Part shown: in pieces, positions 42,582 through 50,984 of the stretch
Layout: each line of letters starts with the position of its first letter
How positions within the stretch are numbered: the stretch's first letter is position 1
DNA from: Anaerolineae bacterium
GTDB taxonomy: Bacteria > Chloroflexota > Anaerolineae > J036 > Brachytrichaceae
Reading direction: 5' to 3'
DNA length: 54,570 bases
NCBI GenBank assembly: GCA_947476335.1
Contig: CANJQH010000017.1
Span: 1 to 54,570 of the forward strand
Notes under the pieces: model-generated
What the model was told of the DNA's origin: nothing
What the model saw: the letters and a program-made list of their open reading frames with translations, nothing else
Database searches by the model: none
Position numbers and translations under genes: made by a program

Positions 42582-45500
42582 ATGTCGCCCGAGCAAATTC
42601 GCCTGACATCAGATCAGGCAGTGTATTTTTACGATCAGGTCGACGCTGTTACGGTAGTGCAGGAAGCGCTGAGTCATCGCGAGAGAGTGCTGCGTTTGCG
42701 GCAGATTTTCGAACAGATTCTGAAGGAAGCATCGCGTGGTGCGCGTGAGCCGCTCGCGGATACATTCAAGCGCAGCATCTATGTGCTGAACGAGACGCAT
42801 GCGGAGAAGTCGCTGATCGATGCGGCGCATCAGTTTCGGCGACTCGCCAATCGTTGTGTGCACGAGATGGATTTTGACGTGCGCGCCGAATATGTGTCGT
42901 TCGGTGCGCAGACGCTCACGGATTTGACAAGCTTTCTTTCCGATGTGGCGCAGCCGATGTCGCGGCTGACGCCGGTGGTTCTGGCAGATCCGCCGGTCGA
43001 GCATCCGCAGCAGATTGCGCTGTTGCGTGGTGTGGTGGTGCCGCAGGAAAATGCGCGGCGCGGGCAATTTATCTGTGCCGTTGAAGATCCGGACGAACTT
43101 GGTCGCATCGTCGTCGAGCTGGATGAATACTGGGCGGTGACGCTGCTGCCGCCTTATTCCACGATTGCTGTGCACAACTTGATGCGCGTGTCCGAAGGGC
43201 ACTATCGCGTCACTCCGCAAAGCCTGCTCGTCCTGCATCCGGATTTGCTGATCTCGGCGACTTCGCTGGCTGAATGTTTTGACGACAACGGCATTTCGCC
43301 GGCGTTGTATGGCGTCAGCAAATTTCGCCCGTCTGGGGTGAAGGCGCCGATGTTGACCGGGTCGGTGCTCGGCAATCTGTTCAGCCAGGCGATCCGCAAT
43401 CCGAAAGTTTCGATTGAAGATGCATTTCGCCAGGCTGCGCGGGCCAACGTGCTGGCGTTTGCGCAGCTCGGCAGCGAATCCGACGCACAGATTTACGGCG
43501 ATGCGAAGCGCATGTTCGACGTGCTTGGCAAGACGCTGAAGGACTATCGCCTTCCGCAGTCGTTTACCGAGACGACGCTGCTTTCGGCCTCGTACGGCAT
43601 GCAGGGCCGTATGGATGGCGTGTTCATCGATCCGCAAACGCGCACGGCGCGCGTGGCTGAGCTTAAGAGCGGCAAGCCGCCGCCGCCGATGCAGGCTCCT
43701 ACGCTGCCAGGATTTTCTGAAAGCAAGGGTATGCGCGTCAAAGATCTGAGCCAGGCGCTGACGTATCAGATGTTGATGAATTCGGCGTTGCCGGAACTGG
43801 CCACGGAAGCGCACGTGTTTTACCCGAAGGATGCACTTTTTACAGTGCGATTGGCGAAGTCGAATGCGGTGACGAGTCGCAGCCTGATGCGTGTGCGCAA
43901 TACGGTTGCGGCGCATGACTGGTCGATGGCTCTCGATGAAGCTGGCGTGGTTAGGCAATTGCAGGAGCCGATCACCGGACCCATTCCGTTTTATCTGCAG
44001 GAAGACATCCTGTTATTGAGTGAATCGTTGACCAATGCAACGGTGCTTGAGCGCGCGTACTTCACCGCATTCGTCGGCCTCATCGCTCGTGAGTGGCTGA
44101 CTGCGCGCATTGGAACGACGAACCCGGATGCTACGTCGAACGGCTTTGCACGCCTGTGGCGTGATGACCTCGACGCGAAGGAGCGCGATTTTCTGGCGAT
44201 TTCCGTGCTTGTGCGCGTGGCATATGACGCAGACAGTCGCATCGTCACGTTTCAATCACAGCGTGAAGGTGGCATGGCGCCTACGTCGCTGCGCTCAGGA
44301 GATCCGATTGTGTTGTATCGGCATCAGCCGGATCTGAGCGCTTACCCGTTGCGCGGGTTGCTGATGCGCGGTGAGATCTATGAAGTCCGCGCGCAAACCG
44401 GGGAAGTGTTCGTCGAGCTGAATGACGCGCCTGTGGATACACAGATGGATGGGTTGTGGGCGGTCGAGCCGTACTTGTTCGAGAATCTGTACACATATCA
44501 ATTTCGAGCCCTGGCGCGTTTTCTGCGCGCACCGATTGAGAAGCGGCGTATTTTCCTCGGCCTCGCGGCGCCGCGCACAGTGCCGTTGGTGAAGGATCCG
44601 GTGCGCACCATTCCGCTGCTGGACGGAGGTGTGACGACTGATCTGCAGCATGGAATTCTGAAGGATGCGCTGAGTGCGCAGGATTATTTCCTGTTGCAGG
44701 GGCCGCCAGGTACGGGCAAGACCAGCGTCATGGTGCGAATGCTGATGCAGCATCTGTCGGTTGAAACGAGCGAGAACGTGCTGTTGCTGGCATTTACCAA
44801 TCGTGCTGTCGATGAGATGTGTGCGGCGATCGAGGGCGTGTGTGACTTTGTCAAATTGGGCAATTCGGCGAATCTCAAGGACAAGCAGCATGCGCTTGAA
44901 GAATATTCGCGCATGCACACCGTTCCGGAGACGCGTGCGCATATCAAACGCTCGCGCGTTTTCGTCGCCACAGTGGCGTCGCTGCTTGGTCGGCCGGAGC
45001 TGCTTGAGTTGAAAAAATTCGACACGGCCATTGTTGATGAAGCTTCGCAACTGCTCGAGCCGCATCTGGCGGGAATTCTGCCGTTCGTAGGCCGCTTCAT
45101 TTTGATCGGTGACGAGAAGCAGCTGCCGGCTGTGATTACGCAGTCACCTGAGCAGGCGAAGAGCGTCGCTCCTGAGCTGATCGTGCTCGGCATTGCCGAC
45201 GAGCTCGGTGTTACTGATTTGCGCACATCGCTGTTCGAACGTCTGCTGCGTGCCTGTCAGCGCAACGAGTGGCCGGCGTACGGCATGCTGCAGGCGCAGT
45301 CGCGCATGCATGAAAAGATCCAGGATTTTCCGAGCACGCGTTTCTATGGAGGCAAACTTGTGCCACGTGCGGAGACGCAGCGCCAGGCTTCGCGCATGTT
45401 CGACGCGCACTCGGCTGATCCGCTCGAACATGCGCTCGCGTGTTCGCGCGTGGTGTTCATTCCGGTGGTGCCGAAAAAAGGTGTGCGTACGAATGCCGGG

Positions 45501-45953
45501 GAAGCCGAAGTCGTCGCGCGGATTCTCGATTTGTTTCATGCGCGCTACGCGAAAGCACTGGCGGGGGAAGTTGCGGCGGAACGAGCTGCTGCGGAGGCCG
45601 TGAAAAAGCTCGGCGTGATTACGCCGTTTCGTGCGCAGATTTCTGAAATCCGCCGCGCGCTTTCACCGGAGATGCAGCGTCATTCTGTTGAAATTGACAC
45701 GGTCGAGCGTTATCAGGGCGGCCAGCGCGACACGATCATTGTTTCGTTGTGCGTAAATCATGTAGCGCAATTGCCGTCGATGCAGTCCCTGAATCAGGAT
45801 AAAACAGTCGATCGTAAATTGAATGTGGCGCTGACGCGCGCGCAGAATTATCTCGTGCTCGTCGGTGCGGAAGAGGTGCTGTCGCGCGATCCGCACTACG
45901 CGGCGCTGATCGAACACATCCGCGCCGCCGGCGGATACGTGAATCTTTCGTAG
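42582..45953 (+). CDS. Dna2-like SF1 helicase with PD-(D/E)XK (Cas4-type) nuclease domain
   Basis: An 1123-residue protein. The N-terminal 300 residues match nothing I know. A RecB/Cas4-like nuclease follows: GRMDGVFID (D345), AELKSGK (E360, K362) and ALTYQMLM as the QxxxY-like helix. The C-terminal SF1B helicase has GPPGTGKT (K713), DEASQLLEP, GDEKQLPAV, QSRMHEKI, ERYQGGQRDTIIVS and NVALTRAQNYLVLVG. The order nuclease-then-helicase equals Dna2. TACACT lies 6 nt before ATG 42582. It directly follows the MrfA-like helicase, suggesting joint work in DNA repair. Confidence 0.92.
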   Translation: MSPEQIRLTSDQAVYFYDQVDAVTVVQEALSHRERVLRLRQIFEQILKEASRGAREPLADTFKRSIYVLNETHAEKSLIDAAHQFRRLANRCVHEMDFDVRAEYVSFGAQTLTDLTSFLSDVAQPMSRLTPVVLADPPVEHPQQIALLRGVVVPQENARRGQFICAVEDPDELGRIVVELDEYWAVTLLPPYSTIAVHNLMRVSEGHYRVTPQSLLVLHPDLLISATSLAECFDDNGISPALYGVSKFRPSGVKAPMLTGSVLGNLFSQAIRNPKVSIEDAFRQAARANVLAFAQLGSESDAQIYGDAKRMFDVLGKTLKDYRLPQSFTETTLLSASYGMQGRMDGVFIDPQTRTARVAELKSGKPPPPMQAPTLPGFSESKGMRVKDLSQALTYQMLMNSALPELATEAHVFYPKDALFTVRLAKSNAVTSRSLMRVRNTVAAHDWSMALDEAGVVRQLQEPITGPIPFYLQEDILLLSESLTNATVLERAYFTAFVGLIAREWLTARIGTTNPDATSNGFARLWRDDLDAKERDFLAISVLVRVAYDADSRIVTFQSQREGGMAPTSLRSGDPIVLYRHQPDLSAYPLRGLLMRGEIYEVRAQTGEVFVELNDAPVDTQMDGLWAVEPYLFENLYTYQFRALARFLRAPIEKRRIFLGLAAPRTVPLVKDPVRTIPLLDGGVTTDLQHGILKDALSAQDYFLLQGPPGTGKTSVMVRMLMQHLSVETSENVLLLAFTNRAVDEMCAAIEGVCDFVKLGNSANLKDKQHALEEYSRMHTVPETRAHIKRSRVFVATVASLLGRPELLELKKFDTAIVDEASQLLEPHLAGILPFVGRFILIGDEKQLPAVITQSPEQAKSVAPELIVLGIADELGVTDLRTSLFERLLRACQRNEWPAYGMLQAQSRMHEKIQDFPSTRFYGGKLVPRAETQRQASRMFDAHSADPLEHALACSRVVFIPVVPKKGVRTNAGEAEVVARILDLFHARYAKALAGEVAAERAAAEAVKKLGVITPFRAQISEIRRALSPEMQRHSVEIDTVERYQGGQRDTIIVSLCVNHVAQLPSMQSLNQDKTVDRKLNVALTRAQNYLVLVGAEEVLSRDPHYAALIEHIRAAGGYVNLS

Positions 45954-45973
45954 GGGCGACGCTTGCGTCGCCC
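45951..45973. repeat. Family F repeat after the Dna2-like gene
   Basis: TAGGGGCGACGC-TT-GCGTCGCCC: the palindrome begins in the stop codon, just as at 30260. The stem is 9 bp with a TT loop. The convergent PFL-like gene ends 7 bp later. Confidence 0.75.
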
Positions 45974-45979
45974 ACGCCG

Positions 45980-47395
45980 CTACGCGAACCCGCACACGTA
46001 TGCGTGCAGCCATGTGCGTTCGCGCTGATCGCGTGCGTATGCGGCGAGTTTTGTGCGAAGAGGTGCGGCGGAAGCTGGGACGCCATATGCGACGATGGCG
46101 CCGCCGAGGAAGCGCAATCCGCCGGTGAAGAGCGTCTCGCCGCGCGCGATACAGCCATCGAGCAGCAACGAATGCAGCAGGCACGGCGCTTCGACGGCGG
46201 TGACGTCGCAGGCAAGTGCGTGGTAATCGGCGGCTGCTTCGATCAGTGCCTGTGCAGCGAATGTGTCCGAGTTTGAGATCAGTGATCTCGCATCGAGCGT
46301 GCACAGCGGCGCGTAATAGCCGGTGTGTCCGAGGCTGTATAGCTCGTCTCCGACGGGCACGTAGCGTTCGGCGATGTTGAGTGCGACATCGAAATCACGC
46401 TCGATGTGGGGCAGCAGAGCATCATCGTCATGCAGTGTGGCGCGGTTGGTTGCGCTGAGCGCGCGCAGGCGTGCGCGCGCAGCTTGTGCTTCGATGCCGT
46501 TTTCTTCGGTCATGGTGGGTTCATGCAGTCGTGCGTCGAGATGCACATCGTCGATGGTGGTGAGTGCGTCGATGATGACGGCGGCGAACGCGTCGGCGTG
46601 CTGCGGATTACGCCGCCCGCGGCCGCCGACGGTGATGCGGCCTGCGCCATGAAGATGCAGAAATTCTGTCAGAAGCGCAACGGCTTCGGTGTGTGTGAGG
46701 CGGCCGGTGCGCACATCGTCGACGTATAAATCACCGAGGTAGACGTCCATGCGCCCATGTTGTTCTGGAAAACCAGCATGCGCTGCGTAGAGCAGCAGCA
46801 GCTGCAGCGCTTCGTAGAGGGAGTGCGGCGGATGCACTGCGACAGCGGCGAGCGCTTCTGCGCTGCGTGTGTGCCCGGCGGCGGCGGCTGTTTTGGAGAG
46901 AACCTCTGCGCTGTGCTGCAGCACAGCGAGCGCGGTGAGCATGCCATCCCACGCAGCGCGCGGCATATGCGCGATATTGCGCCGCGCATCAACGCGTACG
47001 CGCAACCCCTGCAGGCCCTGCAGCAGCAGCGTGTCGTAATCGAGCACTACGGCTGTCCAGCCAGCGCGCACATGGAGTACTGCGGATTTTGTGAGCAGCT
47101 CGTGCAATTGTGGCGCACATGCAGCAAGCACTTTGTCATGCGTGGAAAGTGTGCCGTCGGCGAAAAAAAATCCACCGCGCCGCGGATTGATGCCGAACTC
47201 CAGTTGCTGCACGCGACCGACGAACGATTCATCCGCTGCAGGGGGCAGGAAGCATGCGGGAAAAAGCGCCGCCAGTGCGCGGGCCTCGCGTGCTTCGGGC
47301 GTGTCGTTCGGATGAGCGTGCAGCGCATCTGTGAACGTCGCTTTGATCGCGTCGATGGAATTGGCTGTGCCAGGTGTGACTGATTGTGAATTCAT
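45980..47395 (-). CDS. Pyruvate formate-lyase-like protein lacking radical residues
   Basis: A 471-residue homologue of the glycyl radical enzyme barrel. PHSLYEALQLLLLYAAHAG, GRMDVYLGDLYVDDVRTGRLTHTEAVALLTEFLHLH and LLLDGCIARGETLFTGGLRFLGG correspond to conserved PFL segments. The active-site loop (family GCvE) reads PVGDELYSLG with Asp (D350) in place of Cys. The protein ends about where the C-terminal glycyl-radical domain (RVSGY) should start. No activase gene is present. It thus cannot use the known radical chemistry. A 9-bp tandem repeat lies directly upstream. Function unknown. Confidence 0.8.
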   Translation of the reverse strand: MNSQSVTPGTANSIDAIKATFTDALHAHPNDTPEAREARALAALFPACFLPPAADESFVGRVQQLEFGINPRRGGFFFADGTLSTHDKVLAACAPQLHELLTKSAVLHVRAGWTAVVLDYDTLLLQGLQGLRVRVDARRNIAHMPRAAWDGMLTALAVLQHSAEVLSKTAAAAGHTRSAEALAAVAVHPPHSLYEALQLLLLYAAHAGFPEQHGRMDVYLGDLYVDDVRTGRLTHTEAVALLTEFLHLHGAGRITVGGRGRRNPQHADAFAAVIIDALTTIDDVHLDARLHEPTMTEENGIEAQAARARLRALSATNRATLHDDDALLPHIERDFDVALNIAERYVPVGDELYSLGHTGYYAPLCTLDARSLISNSDTFAAQALIEAAADYHALACDVTAVEAPCLLHSLLLDGCIARGETLFTGGLRFLGGAIVAYGVPASAAPLRTKLAAYARDQRERTWLHAYVCGFA

Positions 47396-47401
47396 GATCA
47401 G

Positions 47402-47459
47402 GACGCATCAGACGCATCAGACGCATCAGACGCATCAGACGCATCAGACGCATCGGACG
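47402..47459. repeat. 9-bp tandem repeat, six copies
   Basis: GACGCATCA is repeated five times and followed by GACGCATCG and GACGT. It begins 7 bp upstream of the PFL-like gene start, so it lies in that gene's promoter or leader. The unit length of three codons leaves frames open. Confidence 0.95.
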
Positions 47460-47568
47460 TGTTGATCGTAGCGCCGCATGCAGTGAACCGAATCCACCGT
47501 GTGGATAGTTTTGAGGAAGTTCCCAGTGCAGTGATACGTCTTTCTCTCTTTCTTCTCTCTCTTTCTTC

Positions 47569-47680
47569 GTAACTACTCAGGCCAGCCATTTTTCCAACGC
47601 GAAACACACTATTCTCTCCCCCTTCGGGGGAGAGAATAGTGTGTTTCGCGGGAAATACTGATTTGGGCCTGAGTAGCTAC
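47569..47680 (-). mobile_element. Family A MITE, copy A10 (reverse orientation)
   Basis: A 112-bp copy with ends GTAACTACTCAGGCC and GGCCTGAGTAGCTAC and core loop TTC. The asymmetric flanks appear reversed relative to A1. No 8-bp duplication is seen (CTTTCTTC left, CGGAACTC right). A polypyrimidine run (47539-47568) precedes it. Confidence 0.9.
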
Positions 47681-47706
47681 CGGAACTCTCCACTAGACTC
47701 CTCTCC

Positions 47707-48585
47707 ATGTCGCATTTCGAAACCTACATCTCGTGCGCGGAGGCTGCTGCGCATTTGCAAGATTCAGACTGGCTGTTCATCGATTGTCGTTTTGCGCTGA
47801 TGGATAAAGCGCAGGGCCGCCGCGAGTATCAGGCTGCGCATATTGCAGGCGCTGTCTTTGCCGACCTCGACGGTGATCTTTCGGCCCCGCACGTGTCTGG
47901 TGTCACTGGACGACATCCGCTGCCTGCGAAAGATGATTTTGTGCACACATTGCGTCGGCTGGGGGTGACAAACCAAACGCAGGTGGTGGTGTATGACGCG
48001 CAGGCTGGTCAGCTGGCGGCTGGGCGTTTGTGGTGGATGTTGAAGTGGGCGGGGCATGTTGCCGTGGCCGTGCTTGATGGTGGATTTGGGTGCTGGCAGG
48101 CGGGAGATTGGCCGCTGCGGACCGGCACTGAAGCGCGCTTGGCCGGCGATTTCGCAGCACATTTCGACGATGGTTTGCAGATGAGTGTGGATGAAATGGT
48201 GCGCATCGCCGGCGACCCGGCGTGGGCGATGCTCGATTCGCGCGCGGCGGATCGGTTTCGCGGCGAGAACGAGACCATCGATCCGATCGGGGGGCACATT
48301 CCTGGTGCGCGCTCAGCGCCATTCGCGCAGAACATCGCGGCAGATGGACGATTGCGCCCGGCTGACGAAATCGCTTCCCGCTTCGATTCGCTTGCTGACG
48401 GCGTTCCGGCCGAGCGCTGCGTTTTTTACTGCGGCTCTGGCGTGTCTGCGGTGCAGAACATCCTGGCATGGGCGCATGTGTATGGAACGATGCCGCGACT
48501 GTACGTCGGCTCGTGGAGCGAATGGATCATCGATGCAAGCCGCACCCGGGCGAGCGGAGAGCCGGCGCGCAGAAAACAGTCATAG
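47707..48585 (+). CDS. sseA: 3-mercaptopyruvate sulfurtransferase (two-domain rhodanese)
   Basis: This enzyme transfers sulfur from 3-mercaptopyruvate or thiosulfate. The 292-residue product has the inactive N-terminal rhodanese domain (FIDCRFALMDKAQGRREY, HIAGAVFADLDGDLS) and the catalytic domain with MLDSRAADRFRGE, GHIPGARSAPF and the active Cys in FYCGSGVSAVQN (C242). The CGSGVxA loop is typical of mercaptopyruvate rather than thiosulfate sulfurtransferases. TAGACT lies 7 nt before ATG 47707. ATP-grasp and class V PLP genes follow. Confidence 0.93.
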   Translation: MSHFETYISCAEAAAHLQDSDWLFIDCRFALMDKAQGRREYQAAHIAGAVFADLDGDLSAPHVSGVTGRHPLPAKDDFVHTLRRLGVTNQTQVVVYDAQAGQLAAGRLWWMLKWAGHVAVAVLDGGFGCWQAGDWPLRTGTEARLAGDFAAHFDDGLQMSVDEMVRIAGDPAWAMLDSRAADRFRGENETIDPIGGHIPGARSAPFAQNIAADGRLRPADEIASRFDSLADGVPAERCVFYCGSGVSAVQNILAWAHVYGTMPRLYVGSWSEWIIDASRTRASGEPARRKQS

Positions 48586-48676
48586 CCGTTAGAATTTTGC
48601 AAATTCTTAAGAGAGGAATCCGTGTGTATGGACTCTGTTCGGAGAATATGCGCTTTGAGACTTCAGGAAGATATAT

Positions 48677-49597
48677 ATGTTAAAAATCGGTGTGATCGTC
48701 GGCCGCGAGTGGTCTTTTCCTCCGGCATTTCTCGAAGAAGTAAACGATCGCAACGAAGGCGTTGTAGCTGAGTATGTTCAGCTCGGTGGCACGCGCATGG
48801 ATGAGCCGTGTGAGTATGCAGTGATCGTCGATCGCATTTCGAACGATGTGCCCTACTATCGCGTGTATCTTAAAAATGCTGTGTTGCAGGGTGTGCATGT
48901 GGTGAACAATCCGTTCATGTGGACGGCGGACGACAAATTTTTTCAGGCGTCGCTGGCGACAAAACTCGGCATCACATCCCCGCGTACCGTAGTGTTGCCG
49001 AACAAGGATTACCAGCCCGGTATTGTGCACAACGAGAGCCTGCGCAATCTGCGTTATCCAATGCCGTGGCGTGAGCACATTGAATACCTTGGTGGATTTC
49101 CTCTTGTGCTGAAAGATGTGTATGGCGGCGGCTGGAAGGGCGTCTACGTTGTGCACAATGATGACGAACTTTTCTGGCGTTACAACGAGAGCGGCCTGCT
49201 TACGATGGTGCTGCAGGAATACATCCGCTGGGACAACTATGTGCACTGCATGGTCATCGGCCGGCAGGATGTATACGTTTCGAAGTACGATCCGGTCAAT
49301 CGGCGCTATCTGCGGCATGACCTGGAGCCGTCGTTGTATGAGCGCGTCGTGCAGGAGTCGCTGAAGCTCGTGCGTGCGCTTGGCTACGATATGAACACCG
49401 TCGAATGGGCGATCAAAGACGGCGTTCCGTACGCCATCGATTTTCTCAATCCAGCGCCGGACATGGACATGAACACATGCGGCGTCGAACTTCATCGCTG
49501 GTGCGTCGAAAAAATGGCCGACTTGTGCATTCGCCTGGCCAGGTCACCGCGTGTGCAAAATACTCCCTTTCAGATCGTAACCACACAGGCCGGTTAA
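48677..49597 (+). CDS. ATP-grasp family protein
   Basis: A 306-residue protein with an ATP-grasp fold of RimK/glutathione-synthetase type: DDKFFQASLATKLGITSPRTVVLPN, FPLVLKDVYGGGWKGVYVV with the ATP Lys and Gly-rich loop, MVLQEYIRWDNYVHCMVIG, and the metal site YAIDFLNPAPDMD. The ligated substrates are unknown. AGGAAG lies 8 nt before ATG 48677. The last six residues and TAA are encoded by MITE A11. Homologues act in peptide or amino-acid ligation; neighbouring sulfurtransferase and PLP enzymes may be in the same pathway. Confidence 0.85.
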   Translation: MLKIGVIVGREWSFPPAFLEEVNDRNEGVVAEYVQLGGTRMDEPCEYAVIVDRISNDVPYYRVYLKNAVLQGVHVVNNPFMWTADDKFFQASLATKLGITSPRTVVLPNKDYQPGIVHNESLRNLRYPMPWREHIEYLGGFPLVLKDVYGGGWKGVYVVHNDDELFWRYNESGLLTMVLQEYIRWDNYVHCMVIGRQDVYVSKYDPVNRRYLRHDLEPSLYERVVQESLKLVRALGYDMNTVEWAIKDGVPYAIDFLNPAPDMDMNTCGVELHRWCVEKMADLCIRLARSPRVQNTPFQIVTTQAG

Positions 49598-49686
49598 TTT
49601 CTCATCGCAGGACATGCAATGTTTTCTTCACAGAAAAAATATTACATGTCCTGCGATGAGTTATCAATTTGGGCTTGAGTGGTTGA
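49577..49686 (-). mobile_element. Family A MITE, copy A11
   Basis: A diverged copy with ends GTAACCACACAGGCC and GGCTTGAGTGGTTGA. The core stem has a different sequence, CTCATCGCAGGACATG paired exactly with CATGTCCTGCGATGAG, so pairing survived divergence. The flanks TTCAGATC (49569-49576) and TTCAAAGC (49687-49694) match at 6 of 8. The stop codon of the ATP-grasp gene lies inside. Confidence 0.82.
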
Positions 49687-49698
49687 TTCAAAGCCAAC

Positions 49699-50982
49699 AT
49701 GTCAATTCAACCCGCAGTCGTCACCGAAATTCGCAACGAATTCCCGTCTCTTGCGCGGCAGCACAATGGCCGCCCGCTCGTGTATTTCGACGCACCCGGC
49801 GGCACGCAGACTACGCGTCGCTGTATCGAGCGCATCGTCGATTACTTTCATCGCTGCAATGCCAACACGCACGGCGCGTTCGTGACTTCGGCTGAGAGCG
49901 ATGCTGTCATTGAAGATGCGCACGAGGCGGCCGCCGATTTCGTGAATGCGCGCAATGCGAACGAGATCGTCTTTGGTCAGAATATGACCAGCCTGGCCTT
50001 TGCGCTGAGCCATAGCCTTGGTCGCTGGCTGAACCCGGGGGATGAGATTATTTTGACGCGCCTCGATCACGATGCGAATTTTTCGCCGTGGCATCTAATG
50101 GCCGAAGATCGCGGTGTGAAGGTAAACGTCGTCGATATTCGCGACGCCGATTGCACGCTGCAGGTGGATGATTACGAGCGCTACCTCAGCTCGAAGACGC
50201 GTTTGGTGTGCGTCGGCCTGGTGAGCAATGCCGTTGGCACACTAAATCCGGTGAAGCAGATCATCGGTATGGCGCACGCCGCGGGCGCGATGACGTTCAT
50301 CGATGCCGTCGCGGGTGCGCCGCACGTGCCGATCGATGTGCAGGATCTCGACACGGATTTTCTGGCCTGTTCGCCGTATAAATTCTGGGGGCCGCATCAG
50401 GGCATGCTGTACGGCAAGTACGATTTGCTCGATCGCCTGCCGGCGTACAAGGTGCGCCCGGCCGACTCGCACCCGCCACACAAATTTCAGACTGGCACGC
50501 AGAGCCTGGAAAACCAAAATGGCCTCATCGGCGTGATGGAATATCTCGAATGGCTGGCGGAGCGCACGGGCGCGGTGTACGCAGGGCCGGCACTGCGCAG
50601 TGCGCGTGCGGAGAAACTGCACGCGGCAATTCAAATTTCACAGGCGTATGAACAGGATCTGTGCAAGCGGCTGATCGCCGGCGTCACGGCGATTCCGAAC
50701 CTGCGCTTCTTCGGCATCCGCGAACCTGAGCGCGCTGATCAGCGTGTGCCGACCATCGCGATTCGCATCGAAGGCCAGCATCCGCATGACACTGCTGTGG
50801 CGCTCGGGGAGCGCGGGTTCTGTGTGTGGGATGGCAATTACTATGCGATCAATCTGACTGAGCGGCTCGGCGTCGAAGAGAGCGGTGGCATGGTGCGCAT
50901 CGGGTTGTCGCATTACAACACCGTGGCGGAAGTCGATGATTTTGTGGATGCGCTCGCGCATGTTGCGCGGAAGGGAATTTAA
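49699..50982 (+). CDS. Class V aminotransferase, cysteine-desulfurase-like
   Basis: A 427-residue fold-type I PLP enzyme of the desulfurase-like subgroup (TIGR01976 type). YFDAPGGTQ, NEIVFGQNMTSLAFALSHSLGR, TRLDHDANFSPW, VSNAVGTLNPVKQI, FIDAVAGAPHVPIDV and the PLP lysine in FLACSPYKFWGPHQG (K228) are present, then RIGLSHYNT near the C-terminus. The catalytic Cys loop of SufS/IscS is not found, so sulfur mobilisation is doubtful. Its ATG lies 12 bp after MITE A11, and homoserine dehydrogenase follows 2 bp later. Confidence 0.88.
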   Translation: MSIQPAVVTEIRNEFPSLARQHNGRPLVYFDAPGGTQTTRRCIERIVDYFHRCNANTHGAFVTSAESDAVIEDAHEAAADFVNARNANEIVFGQNMTSLAFALSHSLGRWLNPGDEIILTRLDHDANFSPWHLMAEDRGVKVNVVDIRDADCTLQVDDYERYLSSKTRLVCVGLVSNAVGTLNPVKQIIGMAHAAGAMTFIDAVAGAPHVPIDVQDLDTDFLACSPYKFWGPHQGMLYGKYDLLDRLPAYKVRPADSHPPHKFQTGTQSLENQNGLIGVMEYLEWLAERTGAVYAGPALRSARAEKLHAAIQISQAYEQDLCKRLIAGVTAIPNLRFFGIREPERADQRVPTIAIRIEGQHPHDTAVALGERGFCVWDGNYYAINLTERLGVEESGGMVRIGLSHYNTVAEVDDFVDALAHVARKGI

Positions 50983-50984
50983 CA

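Noticed and set aside
43590-43690. Cas4 nuclease as part of a CRISPR system
   Set aside because: The GRMDG...ELKSGK motif is fused to an SF1 helicase as in Dna2, and there is no array or cas1/cas2.
39365-45953. DISARM, BREX or another known defence island
   Set aside because: DUF1998 and a helicase recall DISARM, but here they are in one MrfA-like polypeptide, and no methyltransferase, PLD nuclease, PglZ or BrxC-like gene is nearby.
49699-50982. Genuine SufS/IscS cysteine desulfurase
   Set aside because: The PLP lysine and fold motifs are present, but the catalytic-Cys loop is not seen and no suf/isc scaffold gene is adjacent.
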